DNA from: Chthoniobacterales bacterium
GTDB taxonomy: Bacteria; Verrucomicrobiota; Verrucomicrobiia; Chthoniobacterales; UBA10450
Length of the DNA: 64,000 bases
Assembly: GCA_013821455.1 (NCBI GenBank)
Contig: JACDGS010000003.1
Span: 62,001-126,000 of the forward strand
Direction of reading: 5' to 3'
The position numbers were made by a program, and so were the translations under genes. Of the stretch, positions 8,716 to 20,753 are shown one piece after another (positions within the stretch are counted from its first letter, which is position 1; each line of letters starts with the position of its first letter). Under the pieces are notes generated by a model. That model was not told where the DNA came from, did no database searches, and worked only from the letters and a program-made list of their open reading frames with translations.

Positions 8716-8838
8716 CGGCGCAGCCTAACTGGCGCGTCTATCCTGCGGGAAGTGAATTGTCGGCCACTTCAAACTCTTGCTCCCGCTCCTGCTCTTTCCG
8801 GATTAGAGCAAGATTAGGAGCAGGAGCAGGAGAAAGAT

Positions 8839-8865
8839 GAAGAGAGAGAGAGAGAGAGAGAGAGA
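8839..8865. repeat. (GA)n dinucleotide tract
   Basis: About 13.5 GA units directly follow an inverted repeat in which GCTCCTGCTC (8780s) pairs with GAGCAGGAGC (8815-8830). The tract lies 70-100 bp upstream of metH in an otherwise empty 8716-8938 interval. Length variation could affect metH transcription, but no promoter elements were identified. Confidence 0.8.
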
Positions 8866-8938
8866 CGCATTGACGCATCATGATACGTCAATTTGTTAGT
8901 TGCCGAGCCCGCCTCCTTGTCGTTAACTACCGCTTGCC

Positions 8939-10084
8939 GTGAACCCTTTCGCCGATCATCCCCTCACCCAGCTCCTGCGCGAGCGCATCGTCATTCTCGA
9001 CGGCGCCATGGGCACGATGGTGCAGCGCTATAAACTCACCGAGGAGGAATTTCGCGGCGAACGGTTCGCCAATCATCCGGCGAAGCACCTCAAGGGAAAT
9101 TTGGAGCTCCTCCAGCTGACCCGGCCGCAGCTCATCGAAGACATCCACACCCAATATCTCGAGGCCGGCGCCGACATGATCGAGACGAACACTTTCAGCG
9201 CCACCACCATCGGGCTGCAGGATTTTCTTTATCTCGGCGCGCCCGAAGGCGGCCGGAAAGACTCCGCATTTTTCCAGGGCGTGGTCGATGATCCGCAGCT
9301 CGTCGCTTTTGTGCAGGAGATGAACGTTGCCGCCGCGCAGCTCGCGCGTCGTGCGGCCGACCGCGTCGCCAACGAAACCGGCCAGGCGCGCTTCGTCGCC
9401 GGTTCGTTAGGCCCGCTGCCCGTGACGGCGTCGCTTTCGCCCGACGTGAACGACCCAAGCTTTCGCGCCGTAACCTTCGATCAACTTCGCAAGACCTACG
9501 GCGAACAAGTCCGCGCGCTGATCGACGGCGGCGTCGATGTGATTTTGGTGGAAACCATCTTTGACACGCTCAACGCCAAGGCCGCTATTTTTGCGATCGC
9601 GGAAGTCTTTGAGTCGTTAGGCAAAAACTTGCCGGTGCTAATTTCCGGCACGATTACCGACCTCTCCGGCCGCACTCTTACCGGACAAACCGTCGGCGCG
9701 TTTCTTACCTCCATCCTGCACGCAGACCCGCTCGTGGTCGGCTTCAACTGCGCGCTTGGTCCGGCGGAAATGCGGCCGCATGTCGAGGAATTGGCGCGGC
9801 TCGCCCCGTGCTTCACGAGTGCATACCCAAATGCCGGCCTGCCCGATCCGCTCTCGCCCACCGGCTTTCCCGAGACACCGGAAACGCTCGCGCCGCAGCT
9901 CGCCGATTGGGCGCGCAACGGCTGGCTCAACATCGTCGGCGGCTGTTGCGGCACCACGCCCGCGCACATCCGCGCGATCGCGGAAGCGGTGCGTGAGTTT
10001 GCGCCGCGCGTTCTGGGGAGCGCACGCGCCTCGCGTGCTGTTTCCGGCGCCTCGCCGGAAACCTCTGCGCTCGTGTCGGCCTGA
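8939..10084 (+). CDS. metH: Methionine synthase, homocysteine-binding module (split metH, part 1)
   Basis: A GTG start gives MNPFADHPLTQLLRERIVI, then the DGAMGTM loop of the homocysteine S-methyltransferase barrel. The NTFSAT and LVETIFDTLNAKAA strands and the zinc ligands are present: one Cys in GFNCALGP and the pair in GGCCGTTP. The family enzyme transfers methyl from methyl-cobalamin to homocysteine. In typical MetH this domain is the first ~350 residues of one ~1200-residue chain. Here a TGA at 10082-10084 ends it, and the remaining domains resume 3 bases later in the same frame. The last 20 residues ([17 protein letters not shown]) are encoded by a REP-like palindrome, not by normal metH sequence. 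Confidence 0.92.
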   Translation: MNPFADHPLTQLLRERIVILDGAMGTMVQRYKLTEEEFRGERFANHPAKHLKGNLELLQLTRPQLIEDIHTQYLEAGADMIETNTFSATTIGLQDFLYLGAPEGGRKDSAFFQGVVDDPQLVAFVQEMNVAAAQLARRAADRVANETGQARFVAGSLGPLPVTASLSPDVNDPSFRAVTFDQLRKTYGEQVRALIDGGVDVILVETIFDTLNAKAAIFAIAEVFESLGKNLPVLISGTITDLSGRTLTGQTVGAFLTSILHADPLVVGFNCALGPAEMRPHVEELARLAPCFTSAYPNAGLPDPLSPTGFPETPETLAPQLADWARNGWLNIVGGCCGTTPAHIRAIAEAVREFAPRVLGSARASRAVSGASPETSALVSA

Positions 10085-10087
10085 AGC

Positions 10088-13489
<3,402 letters not shown>

Positions 13490-13555
13490 CGAAAGCTCGC
13501 GTCGTTAGGTGTCCGTTAGGCGAATCGAATCGCGACGGCAGTGAGCAGTGTTTTC

Positions 13556-13700
13556 CGGGGAGCGCATGCGCCTCGCGTGCATCGTTAGGCGCCTCGCCTA
13601 ACGAACGAGCGTTCACTGACGTGCCATCATCTCTCTCCGCGCGAGGAGGTTTGCCGCGAGGCGCGGCAAACGGCACGCGAGGCGCGTGCGCTCCCCAAGC
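13556..13700. repeat. Inverted pair of REP-like palindromes downstream of metH
   Basis: The left unit (13556-13604) has the constant part GGGGAGCGCATGCGCCTCGC. Its hairpin arms are exactly the genome motif: TCGTTAGGC-gcctc-GCCTAACGA (13582-13604). The right unit (about 13640-13697) is inverted, with stem TTTGCCGC/GCGGCAAA. Additional single motif copies lie at 13502 and, as a variant, at 13513. The interval 13490-13717 has no gene. Confidence 0.85.
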
Positions 13701-13717
13701 ATCACGCGCGCCGCGCT

Positions 13718-13841
13718 TCAATAGATGCTGCGGGCCGCGAGAGTTTCCTGCGCGAGCAGGAGGTCGTGCAAAGTGAGAATACCGGCTGGTTTGCCCCCCG
13801 CTTCGAGCACCGCGAATCCGTGAGGCGCTTCGGGCGACGAA
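13718..13841 (-). pseudogene. C-terminal CBS-domain remnant
   Basis: The minus strand reads APHGFAVLEAGGKPAGILTL, then HDLLLAQETLAARSIY and a TGA at 13718-13720. 'FAVLxxGGxPxGILTLHDLLxAQ' is the last part of a CBS domain, as found at the C-terminus of chloride-channel-type and IMPDH-like proteins. No 5' part follows; upstream sequence is unrelated. The region 13842-14270 holds no gene, but has a motif copy (13984) and half of the CATCCTGAGC repeat (14044). It is probably the stump of a deleted gene. Confidence 0.55.
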
Positions 13842-14270
13842 AGGCACCGGTGCCCGCCACTAAACGCGGTGTGCGCGGTGTGCGCGGCTTGGCACGCAGT
13901 TTTGCTGGAGGCTTGAAAGGCTGAGCTCCGCGAAGTCGCGCGAGATCAACGATTGACGCGCCATCGGCACCGCGGCGTTGTTCGCCTAACGAGTGGGTTG
14001 CGGCTGGCGAAGAGCTGGCGGCACACGCGGAGAACGCGTTGTTGTCATCCTGAGCCGCGCAGACGGTGAAGGACCCCGCCATGGAATCCACGCCTCTCCT
14101 TTCGAGAGGACACGAATTACAGTTGAGGGCTCCTTCTCCGCGCCTCTCCGGATCGGGACGACATAAAGAGAAGACTACTGGCCCTCGGCTCTGGCGGAAA
14201 ACGCTCGCTTGATCGCATTGCAACGCGGCTGCGCGGAGCTCAGCTCTCTAAATTGGCGAGCGGAGAGTTA

Positions 14271-15329
14271 CTAGATCGAATTCGGATCCGCGCTCGTGAT
14301 GAGCATCGTGCCGGCTTCGTCCGCGGTCAGGTCTTCGGTTTCTGATTCGACCGGCGTGGGCCACTGCACGTTCCAGGCGAGGTGCAGCTTCTCGAGTGTC
14401 CAGATGACATAGCGGGTGACATCGAACTCCCACCATTTTAAACCATGCGCAGCGCAACGCGGCTTGGCGTGATGATTGTTATGATAACCTTCGCCGAACG
14501 CGCCTAGCCCGACCCAGAAGTTATTCTTGCTCTCATCAGAAGTCTCGAAAGTGCGATAACCAAACTGCTTCATGTGGCAGATGGAATTAACCGCCCAGGT
14601 GAGGTTATAGACAATGAGCATCGGCACATAGAGACACCAGAGCATTCCCGCCAAACCCAGAGTCGCGAATAAAAGCGCGGCGAGTGCGAGGTGCGGGAGC
14701 ACATAGAGCATCGAGTTTTCCCAGACCTTGCAATACGAAATCTTGCGCACGTCGGCAGCGTAACGCAGCGAGCGCTCGCGGAAGGAGGGCGGCTTGCGAA
14801 TGAGCCACATCATATGGGCGTAGGGAAAACCATGACGCGGACTGTGGATATCTTCCTCGGTGTCGGATTTGAGATGATGATAGCGATGATCTCCTACCCA
14901 TGTCACCGGATCGCCGGACAACCCAATCGCGGAGCCCAGCGCGAAAATAAACTTGAGCCATCCCGGCATCTCAAACCCGCGATGAGTGAGATAGCGATGG
15001 AGATAGAGAGTCGTGCCCAGTCCCATCCAAAGATAAATCGAGAACATGATCGGGAAGAAAGACCATTGAAACTGCGTCCAGATCGCGGCGACGCCGAGAA
15101 GCTGAAGGATCACGAGGATGCTAAAGATGCCGATATTAAATTTTTCGTTTTTGAACATAGCGAAGCGAGTGCGGGAAAGTGAGACCGGCGGCGAAAGAGT
15201 CGCAGTGTCCTTTGGAAATACCTTTGCGGCAAGTTCTATCTCCTCGAATCGGTCTCGCATGTTGTCCTCCGCGAATTGCCTAACGGATGCATCAAACCAT
15301 TCGCGCAACGACAGTCTTGGTCGCGTCAC
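14271..15329 (-). CDS. Fatty acid desaturase (acyl-CoA delta-9 type)
   Basis: An integral-membrane di-iron desaturase with all three histidine boxes: HRYLTH (111-116), HRYHH (148-152) and HNNHH (283-287). Between them are four hydrophobic segments. The family introduces a cis double bond, usually at C9, into membrane acyl chains using O2 and an electron donor. The GTG start at 15329 is the longest option. ATG at 15260 (MRDRFEE) and MFKNEKF nearer TM1 are alternatives, and the leader before MFKNEKF is not typical of the family. The gene stands alone before tRNA-Pro, which lies on the other strand. Confidence 0.9.
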   Translation of the reverse strand: MTRPRLSLREWFDASVRQFAEDNMRDRFEEIELAAKVFPKDTATLSPPVSLSRTRFAMFKNEKFNIGIFSILVILQLLGVAAIWTQFQWSFFPIMFSIYLWMGLGTTLYLHRYLTHRGFEMPGWLKFIFALGSAIGLSGDPVTWVGDHRYHHLKSDTEEDIHSPRHGFPYAHMMWLIRKPPSFRERSLRYAADVRKISYCKVWENSMLYVLPHLALAALLFATLGLAGMLWCLYVPMLIVYNLTWAVNSICHMKQFGYRTFETSDESKNNFWVGLGAFGEGYHNNHHAKPRCAAHGLKWWEFDVTRYVIWTLEKLHLAWNVQWPTPVESETEDLTADEAGTMLITSADPNSI

Positions 15330-15397
15330 CGCGAGTCGTTAGGGATAAAGTTCGCATGCAGACAGGCGGATCGCGTGCTATAGCCTGCTGCGAACTC

Positions 15398-15471
<74 letters not shown>

Positions 15472-15487
15472 TTTTTTAACGCCGCAC

Positions 15488-16141
15488 ATGAGGACGAAAG
15501 CAATCCAGCTCCTTTGTCTCTGCGCACTCTCTCTCGTCGCGGCTTCAACGTGGGCCCAGGCGCCGGCCAGTCCGGATGATACCGCCGCGCAAGCCGCGCG
15601 CACGCGCGAAGCCACAGGCGAGGCTCCTCCGTCTGCTCCTACGCCTACGATCGTGCCAGTCGAGCCGCCCTCGCTTATTCCGCCTAACGACTTACCCGGG
15701 CCTGGCGCCAGTTCGCTTCCTCAGCCGCCCGTCTCGCCGGAGATCCAACTTCTCAACGCCCTCTTCAAGCAATCCTCGTTAGGCCACGCCGCCGACGATA
15801 ACCGGCTGCACGAGCAGACCGCTGAGTTAGAAACTCACATCCGCAACGATGAGGACTTGCACCGGCTGAAAGATGCGGCGCTGCGTGCTCCCACCGATCT
15901 CGAGCGCCGGCATCGGCTGAAAACCTACTACCAATCGTACTACGCAAAACTCCGCGCTCGCGCCACGACACCCGAGCTGATCGCTTACATTAAATTCCAG
16001 GCTACGGCGCATGAGTCGATCCTCCTGCAACCGCGGGTGCGACACGAAACCGACGAGGCGAAAAGCACCACCCCCGCGCAAACCAATGTCGTGCCGCTGC
16101 GACGGCCGGCGCAGGCAAAGGTAAACAACATTTTCCACTAG
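15488..16141 (+). CDS. Secreted Pro-rich protein of unknown function
   Basis: ATG 15488 (MRTKAIQLLCLCALSL) opens a signal peptide with likely cleavage after TWAQA. Residues about 25-95 are Pro/Ala-rich and disordered-looking. The remaining ~120 residues are a charged, probably helical domain rich in Arg, His and Glu (HIRNDEDLHRLKDAALR, LKTYYQSYYAKLRARA). A frame running further upstream exists but would overlap tRNA-Pro, so the ATG just after the tRNA is preferred. Two motif copies (15682, 15776) encode PPND and SSLGH. I do not recognise a family. Probable periplasmic protein. Confidence 0.65.
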   Translation: MRTKAIQLLCLCALSLVAASTWAQAPASPDDTAAQAARTREATGEAPPSAPTPTIVPVEPPSLIPPNDLPGPGASSLPQPPVSPEIQLLNALFKQSSLGHAADDNRLHEQTAELETHIRNDEDLHRLKDAALRAPTDLERRHRLKTYYQSYYAKLRARATTPELIAYIKFQATAHESILLQPRVRHETDEAKSTTPAQTNVVPLRRPAQAKVNNIFH

Positions 16142-16201
16142 CCCGTGGCCCGCAACGGGAGTTGCCGCGCCCGCTGAACACAGCTAAAATCCGTTTCTCC
16201 T

Positions 16202-16276
16202 GGCGCGTTCGTCTAGTGGTTAGGACACAGCCCTCTCAAGGCTGGTGCACGGGTTCGATCCCCGTACGCGCTGCCA
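16202..16276 (+). tRNA. tRNA-Glu (anticodon CTC), CCA encoded
   Basis: The acceptor stem GGCGCGT pairs with ACGCGCT (one G-U), with discriminator G and encoded CCA at 16274-16276. The anticodon stem CAGCC/GGCTG encloses loop CTCTCAA, giving CTC. The T arm is CACGGGTTCGATCCCCGTA. Nothing else was recognised in 16277-16391 except a motif copy at 16291. Confidence 0.96.
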
Positions 16277-16391
16277 CTCCCCGCGCGTCTGCCTAACGAG
16301 TGTAGGTCAGGCGATCGCGCCGCGAACTTTATCTTATTGGCGTAATTTATTTCTTGCCAAGAGGGGCGTGGGTTAGGGCAAGTTAGATTTT

Positions 16392-16724
16392 ATGAATTTG
16401 CCACGCGTCTTTTCCGGCCTCAAGCCGGTGCCATTCTTCCCGTGGAGACAAAGGATAACCTCCAGTCTCCTCAGCGCTCTAACTCTCGGGCTGGCGGCTC
16501 ACACTTATGCGGCCACCTCATCGATCCGTTACCGGAAAAGATGGCGCGGGCGGCTTTACCTTGAAGCAGGCCATTACTCTCGGTCCTGGATTTCAAAGGA
16601 TGGTCACCTGGATCTGGCGGTTTCGAACCGAACCGATGCAACACTTTCCATCCTTTTTGGTGACGGGAAGGGCAACTTTGCCAGCCACGCGGTGGTGCCA
16701 ACAGCTGTCGTGCCGGGTAACTAG
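16392..16724 (+). pseudogene. Frameshifted FG-GAP/VCBS-repeat protein remnant
   Basis: An apparent signal-bearing start (MNLPRVFSGL) runs to a piece of beta-propeller repeat: SKDGHLDLAVSNRTDATLSI, then LFGDGKGNF. Just upstream, a different frame encodes GAGGFTLKQAITLGPGF, the expected preceding strand. A frameshift therefore separates them, and the gene ends after barely one repeat at a TAG abutting an inverted-repeat element. Complete FG-GAP proteins carry many such repeats. It is a truncated relic of a secreted calcium-binding propeller protein. Confidence 0.6.
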
Positions 16725-16833
16725 GAAGTCAGGCATCTTGCCTGACTCGGACGACGGCCTTCCAGGCTGTCGAATATGCAGAGGCGGCAGGCTTGAAGCC
16801 TGCCCGCCGAGTCAGGCAAGATGCCTGACTTCC
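16724..16833. repeat. 110-bp element with perfect 27-bp terminal inverted repeats
   Basis: The left arm 16724-16750 and right arm 16807-16833 are exact complements over 27 bp. Each arm is itself palindromic (GTCAGGCA..TGCCTGAC). The core contains another hairpin, GGCAGGCTTGAAGCCTGCC. It lies exactly at the truncated end of the FG-GAP relic, so it may have contributed to the truncation. It resembles a MITE-like non-autonomous element; no transposase is nearby. Confidence 0.85.
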
Positions 16834-16847
16834 GCTGCTTATGCACG

Positions 16848-18116
16848 CTAAGGAACCACTTCGATACCGAAGGGCACAAACACCTGCCGGCCTCCTATCT
16901 GCACCTGCGCAAAGAAGTGGGTAAAGCTTGCCTTGGATGCGTAGATTTTGAGTGGTAACTCAGGCCCGCCTCGCGCCTTCTCATCCAGCACCGGCGCCCC
17001 AGTTGGATGCAAGTGTAAGACAGTCGTCTCGTCGTCGTTAAATCCTACGACATGAGCGAAGGCAGCCATGACTGGCTCTAACTGATCAAAGCCAGTTCCA
17101 TCCGCTTTTATAACTCTCAACTTCGCCTCAGTTACTTGTCCAACCTTAAGTTGTGACTTACTCATGACTAACTCAAAACGCAGTCCCTCCACGACTGCGG
17201 AAAGTTTCGTCTTTTTGTCGCTCAGTGGTTCTGGCCGGCCTGTTCCCGCGATGGTGGTTTGATCGTATTCCTGGAGACCTAGCGGCATCGGGCGCACGTC
17301 CGCCCAGGCCAGGTAAGGTCCCGGCTTTTGCGGGGTGAACTCAAAGACATAATCACCCGGCGTCTCGGTCATGCGCGGATGTTCGTGATGATAGTCAGTC
17401 AGACTCTTATCGACGATGAGGAGATGAATCTTTTTCGTATGAGTCTCAATAAGATCCGAGAGAAGCACGGGTTCGCCTCCGGCGCGGCGCAGATGGAGGA
17501 CGGCGAAAGCTTTCTTGCCTGCTTCCAGCGGCGCATCTGTCTCTATCGTCGCGCGCACTGCCTGTGGCGCGGCCAAGGTTCCCGTCCCATCCTGTGTTGG
17601 CATCAGGACGACCATTTGTTCGAGCGGCATGCCGCATTTGGCACATGGATTATCCCTGGCTCCGATTACCGCGGGATGCATCGGGCAGGTGAAACGCTGG
17701 GCATAACTCCGCGCCGCATTTAAGAGCGCCGGATCAGCCTGGGCTTGGAGCTGTTGGAACTCGCCTTCCACTTTCTTCATAATCTCGGCACACTTATCCT
17801 CCTGGTTGGCGTCGGCGGCCGTGTGCAGCGCTGAGATGTCGCGAACGAACTCAATTAGTCTTACTCTCGTTAGGCCGCTGTCCTTTGTAGCAGTCTTGCC
17901 GGCTTGGGCGAGTAGAATGGAGATGGCAGAGTTAGCCACGGGATCGTCGTAATGCACCACACTCAGGTCGTGTTGTGAGACCTGTGCGTGCAGTCGGTCC
18001 ATCATCTGGAAGAGCATGGCCCAGGCCTGCATCACCGGCGTCGGTGTTGGCGCCGCCAGGAGTTTGGCCGCCGCGAAAGTCAGCAACGCAAAGAAGGCCA
18101 GCCTTCTAATGCCCAT
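16848..18116 (-). CDS. Secreted heavy-metal-binding-domain protein
   Basis: A signal peptide (MGIRRLAFFALLTFAAAKLLA) is followed by a helical region. The metal-binding motif FTCPMHPAVIG with CAKCGMPLE lies around residues 145-170. This CPMHP-x(n)-CxxCGM pattern is the heavy-metal-binding domain seen in CusB-type and copper-associated proteins. The C-terminal ~240 residues look like beta-sandwich domains with His-rich stretches (THTKKIHLL, YHHEHPRM, VLHLHP). It probably binds Cu or another soft metal in the periplasm. The start overlaps the end of the DUF2891 gene by 11 bp, so the two are co-translated. One motif copy (17867) is in the 5' half. Confidence 0.75.
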   Translation of the reverse strand: MGIRRLAFFALLTFAAAKLLAAPTPTPVMQAWAMLFQMMDRLHAQVSQHDLSVVHYDDPVANSAISILLAQAGKTATKDSGLTRVRLIEFVRDISALHTAADANQEDKCAEIMKKVEGEFQQLQAQADPALLNAARSYAQRFTCPMHPAVIGARDNPCAKCGMPLEQMVVLMPTQDGTGTLAAPQAVRATIETDAPLEAGKKAFAVLHLRRAGGEPVLLSDLIETHTKKIHLLIVDKSLTDYHHEHPRMTETPGDYVFEFTPQKPGPYLAWADVRPMPLGLQEYDQTTIAGTGRPEPLSDKKTKLSAVVEGLRFELVMSKSQLKVGQVTEAKLRVIKADGTGFDQLEPVMAAFAHVVGFNDDETTVLHLHPTGAPVLDEKARGGPELPLKIYASKASFTHFFAQVQIGGRQVFVPFGIEVVP

Positions 18117-19221
18117 CGGCTTGCCTTTTTTCCAGGCCGCGGTGTGTCGTTAGGTAAACGGCAAAACTTCCCAGCCAATGACCGCCTTCGTAGTGTTCGC
18201 CCGTCACCGCCGCGAGACCGGCGCGCTGGTGCGCTTCCGCTGTCGCCTTGAGCGCAGGACGGCGCGCATCATCTGCCGGCAGGCCGGAGAGAATCCCCTC
18301 CAGCATCCAGGCCCGACTAAGATTGAGGCCATCGAGATGCGCCAGCTTCGGATCGCTCGGATCGGGCGACACCGCGACCGGCAGCCAACTCGCATCTTCC
18401 CTGGTTGGAATTTGCGGCAGGAAAGCAGAAAGCCATTTCGCGAAGTCGTTAGGCGAAACGACGCGGCGCATCACATCAGCCTCTCCCAAACCGGGCGAGA
18501 GAAAGTCTTCGCCCGATGGTTCGTAGGCGAGCGGATAGTTCTTATCGGCGAGAAAGAATCGCTTCGCGGAATCGGCGGCAAGTTTCCTGAAAGTTTCGTT
18601 TCCGGTGACGCGCGCGTAGTCGAGCATCAATCCAAGCGCGAAGGCGGTCTGATCGTGTTCGCCGATGCGTACGGGATGAGTGAGTTTTGGCAGCCAGCTC
18701 GATAATCTCGCCACGGTCATGGCCTCGAGCGAGCGCAGGCGCGCGGATATTTCCTGCGCTTCGGGATCCTTCCATTCGCGTAGTTCCGCGGCAAGCTGGA
18801 GCAACCAGGCGAGCCCGTAAGGCCGCTCGAAACTCGCCCGGCCTTGGCCGCCGAGATAGGCCGTTTCCTGGGCGATGTTTTCAGTCGTTAGGCTAAGCTC
18901 CAGCGCGGCTCGCGCTTCCGCAGCATAGGAGGCTTCCGGAAAAGTGCGCGCCAGCCTAACGAGAAGCCAATGCCCGTGCACCGACGAATGCCAGTCGTAG
19001 CAACCGCAGAACGCGGGCGTCAGTTGATGCGGCGGCGCGACATCCTTCTCACTGTTCAGAAGATGGCTGATGTGATTCGGATATTCCTTGTGCACGCAGG
19101 CCAGCGCGAGGCGCGCAAAACGCTCCGCCGCCGGCGCGTCGAATTGGGGTGACGGTTTTTCACTCGCCAAGGCGGCGAGCGGCAAAGAGCAAGGCAACGC
19201 GATCATCTTTCTCATCATCAT
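18106..19221 (-). CDS. DUF2891-family secreted protein
   Basis: I start at the MMMRKM cluster, which leads into a signal peptide (IALPCSLPLAALASE). The mature protein has conserved DUF2891 segments: FARLALACVHKEYPNHISHL, AFCGCYDWHSSVHGHWLLVR, GRASFERPYGLAWLL, PVRIGEHDQTAFALGL, and HYEGGHWLGSFAVYL near the end. The fold is probably an (alpha/alpha) toroid as in glycoside-active enzymes, but no activity is established. It overlaps the downstream metal-binding gene by 11 bp, forming a two-gene unit. Motif copies at 18147, 18446, 18885 and 18954 encode THR, SPND, SLTT and LVRLA. Confidence 0.85.
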   Translation of the reverse strand: MMMRKMIALPCSLPLAALASEKPSPQFDAPAAERFARLALACVHKEYPNHISHLLNSEKDVAPPHQLTPAFCGCYDWHSSVHGHWLLVRLARTFPEASYAAEARAALELSLTTENIAQETAYLGGQGRASFERPYGLAWLLQLAAELREWKDPEAQEISARLRSLEAMTVARLSSWLPKLTHPVRIGEHDQTAFALGLMLDYARVTGNETFRKLAADSAKRFFLADKNYPLAYEPSGEDFLSPGLGEADVMRRVVSPNDFAKWLSAFLPQIPTREDASWLPVAVSPDPSDPKLAHLDGLNLSRAWMLEGILSGLPADDARRPALKATAEAHQRAGLAAVTGEHYEGGHWLGSFAVYLTTHRGLEKRQADGH

Positions 19222-19292
19222 GGGAGTCGGCATCGAGGGAAGATCATCCGCTGAATTGGCCTGCGGAACAACGGGAGTATCTTCAGCGCGAA

Positions 19293-20030
19293 ATGGGCCA
19301 CCGTTCAACTATCGTCGTGCAAGGTGTGCAAGGCTTCGCGCAAGTCATCGCGTGTCTGGCTTTGTCGTTAGGCTTGGGCTCCTGCCGGCCGCTGCTTCAG
19401 CGTGAGGTGGCGGGTAGGATCCTCGCGCTCGAAGGCAACGCGACCGGAAAACGCGACGGCCAGGAAATTGCCCTAACGAGTAAAGGTCTCATTTATCCTG
19501 GGGAAACGATTTCCGCGCACGCCAATGCCAGGGTCGATTTGATGCTCGTGCCCGGTATCCTGATCGAGCTAACAGGCGACACCGAAATAGAAATAGCCCA
19601 GTTGCGCCTCGCGCGCGACGGCGACGAAACGATCCGACCGATGACTGTGCGCGAAGCGAGAATGCGAGTGACCCACGGAACGGTTGTGGCCTCCGTCGGT
19701 GAAGCGCAGACCGATCCGCGGCTCTTCGTTGCTACTCCGCAAGGCACGCTGACCGCGGACGCCGATCGAACCTTCCGGGTTGAGGTGGCCGCGGGAAAAA
19801 CCAGGATTTTATCCGTGCGCAGGCAGGTCGTTATCCGCGCGGCCGGCGCGCCGGCGGAGTTGAAGATTCCAGCCGGATACTTTGCCACTCTGCCCGCAGC
19901 AACGCCTAACCTTCGTTCGGCCGCCGAGGAGGGCGCAGAGGCGCAGGCACGGTTGCATGCAACATTCGAGGTCGAGAAACGTCTTCTGCTCTTGGAAGAT
20001 CAACACCGCGACGATTTTAGGCCATGGTAA
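19293..20030 (+). CDS. FecR-domain lipoprotein
   Basis: ATG 19293 (MGHRSTIVVQG) starts a lipoprotein signal with lipobox LGLGSC. An upstream start would overlap the divergent DUF2891 gene. The following ~130 residues match a FecR-type beta-helical domain: VAGRILALEGNATGKRDGQE, LIYPGETISAHANARVDLML, GTVVASVG, and FVATPQGTLTADADRTFRVE. In EPS loci, FecR-like lipoproteins are often structural or sensory envelope proteins. It stands at the head of the + strand export cluster. Two motif copies (19365, 19472) occur, the second in extended form. Confidence 0.75.
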   Translation: MGHRSTIVVQGVQGFAQVIACLALSLGLGSCRPLLQREVAGRILALEGNATGKRDGQEIALTSKGLIYPGETISAHANARVDLMLVPGILIELTGDTEIEIAQLRLARDGDETIRPMTVREARMRVTHGTVVASVGEAQTDPRLFVATPQGTLTADADRTFRVEVAAGKTRILSVRRQVVIRAAGAPAELKIPAGYFATLPAATPNLRSAAEEGAEAQARLHATFEVEKRLLLLEDQHRDDFRPW

Positions 20031-20127
20031 GAAACGCTTTTCTCCTCCGGCAGAAAATTATGCAATTAGATGGAAATTATCTTGCTAGAAGGTCTCTTAG
20101 TCCTATAATCCGTGAAATATTCAACCC

Positions 20128-20649
20128 ATGAGAACTAAATCCTCCAGTACTTGGCTCACCCTTCTGCTTGTCGTGCTTGCCGCGGGTATGTTCGTTACGG
20201 TTACCGGCTGGCTGCTGGCCTCACCGGCTGACGATATTTCTCAGGCCGTTACCTCCGGCGGGAAGAAGGATGTAAAAGCCGCGGACGCCGATTCATTTGT
20301 CAACGCATTCAGCTCTGTCTATGTCGGAGTAGAGGACGAAAAAGCAGACGCCTACATCGACGCGGCGAAGAAGCTTCGTCCGGACCTGGCCGAGCGCATT
20401 ACGTCCGCGGCGGCGGAAGTGGATAACGCGCCGGCAGATCCGAACACTGGCGTGGATCGGCGGGTATCCCGGCATCGTCATCGTGTGCAAATTTGCTGCT
20501 CGATGCACACGCTCTATCTGCCCGCTAAGAAAGCGCGCTATTTTCTCGCGACCCATCACACCTGTCATCGCGGCGCCTGCCACTCTCATCATTACCATCA
20601 TCATCACCACGGACATTGGGATGATGACGATGACGAGTCGGACACGTAA
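20128..20649 (+). CDS. Membrane-anchored protein with His/Asp-rich tail
   Basis: A single N-terminal TM segment or uncleaved signal (TWLTLLLVVLAAGMFVTVTG) precedes an exported domain of about 90 residues of unknown type. The C-terminal ~60 residues contain four Cys (QICCSMH, HTCHRGACHS), then a run of eight His within ten residues, then WDDDDDES. The tail is an obvious metal-binding sequence. The stop lies soon after. No homologous family recognised. It lies between the FecR-like gene and the outer-membrane barrel in the same direction and has no motif copies. A late frameshift creating the tail cannot be excluded. Confidence 0.6.
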   Translation: MRTKSSSTWLTLLLVVLAAGMFVTVTGWLLASPADDISQAVTSGGKKDVKAADADSFVNAFSSVYVGVEDEKADAYIDAAKKLRPDLAERITSAAAEVDNAPADPNTGVDRRVSRHRHRVQICCSMHTLYLPAKKARYFLATHHTCHRGACHSHHYHHHHHGHWDDDDDESDT

Positions 20650-20753
20650 TCGACGTTGCGCGTCCTATTGCCCTGCGGGCACTCGAAGATATAGGATCAT
20701 CCTGCTCCCTTTATCCTGATCCGGGAAACGCACGCCGCCGGAACGTCTGACTT

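Noticed and set aside
8839-8865. Phase-variable promoter of metH at the (GA)n tract
   Set aside because: The tract is real, but no promoter elements were seen around it, so no regulatory claim is made.
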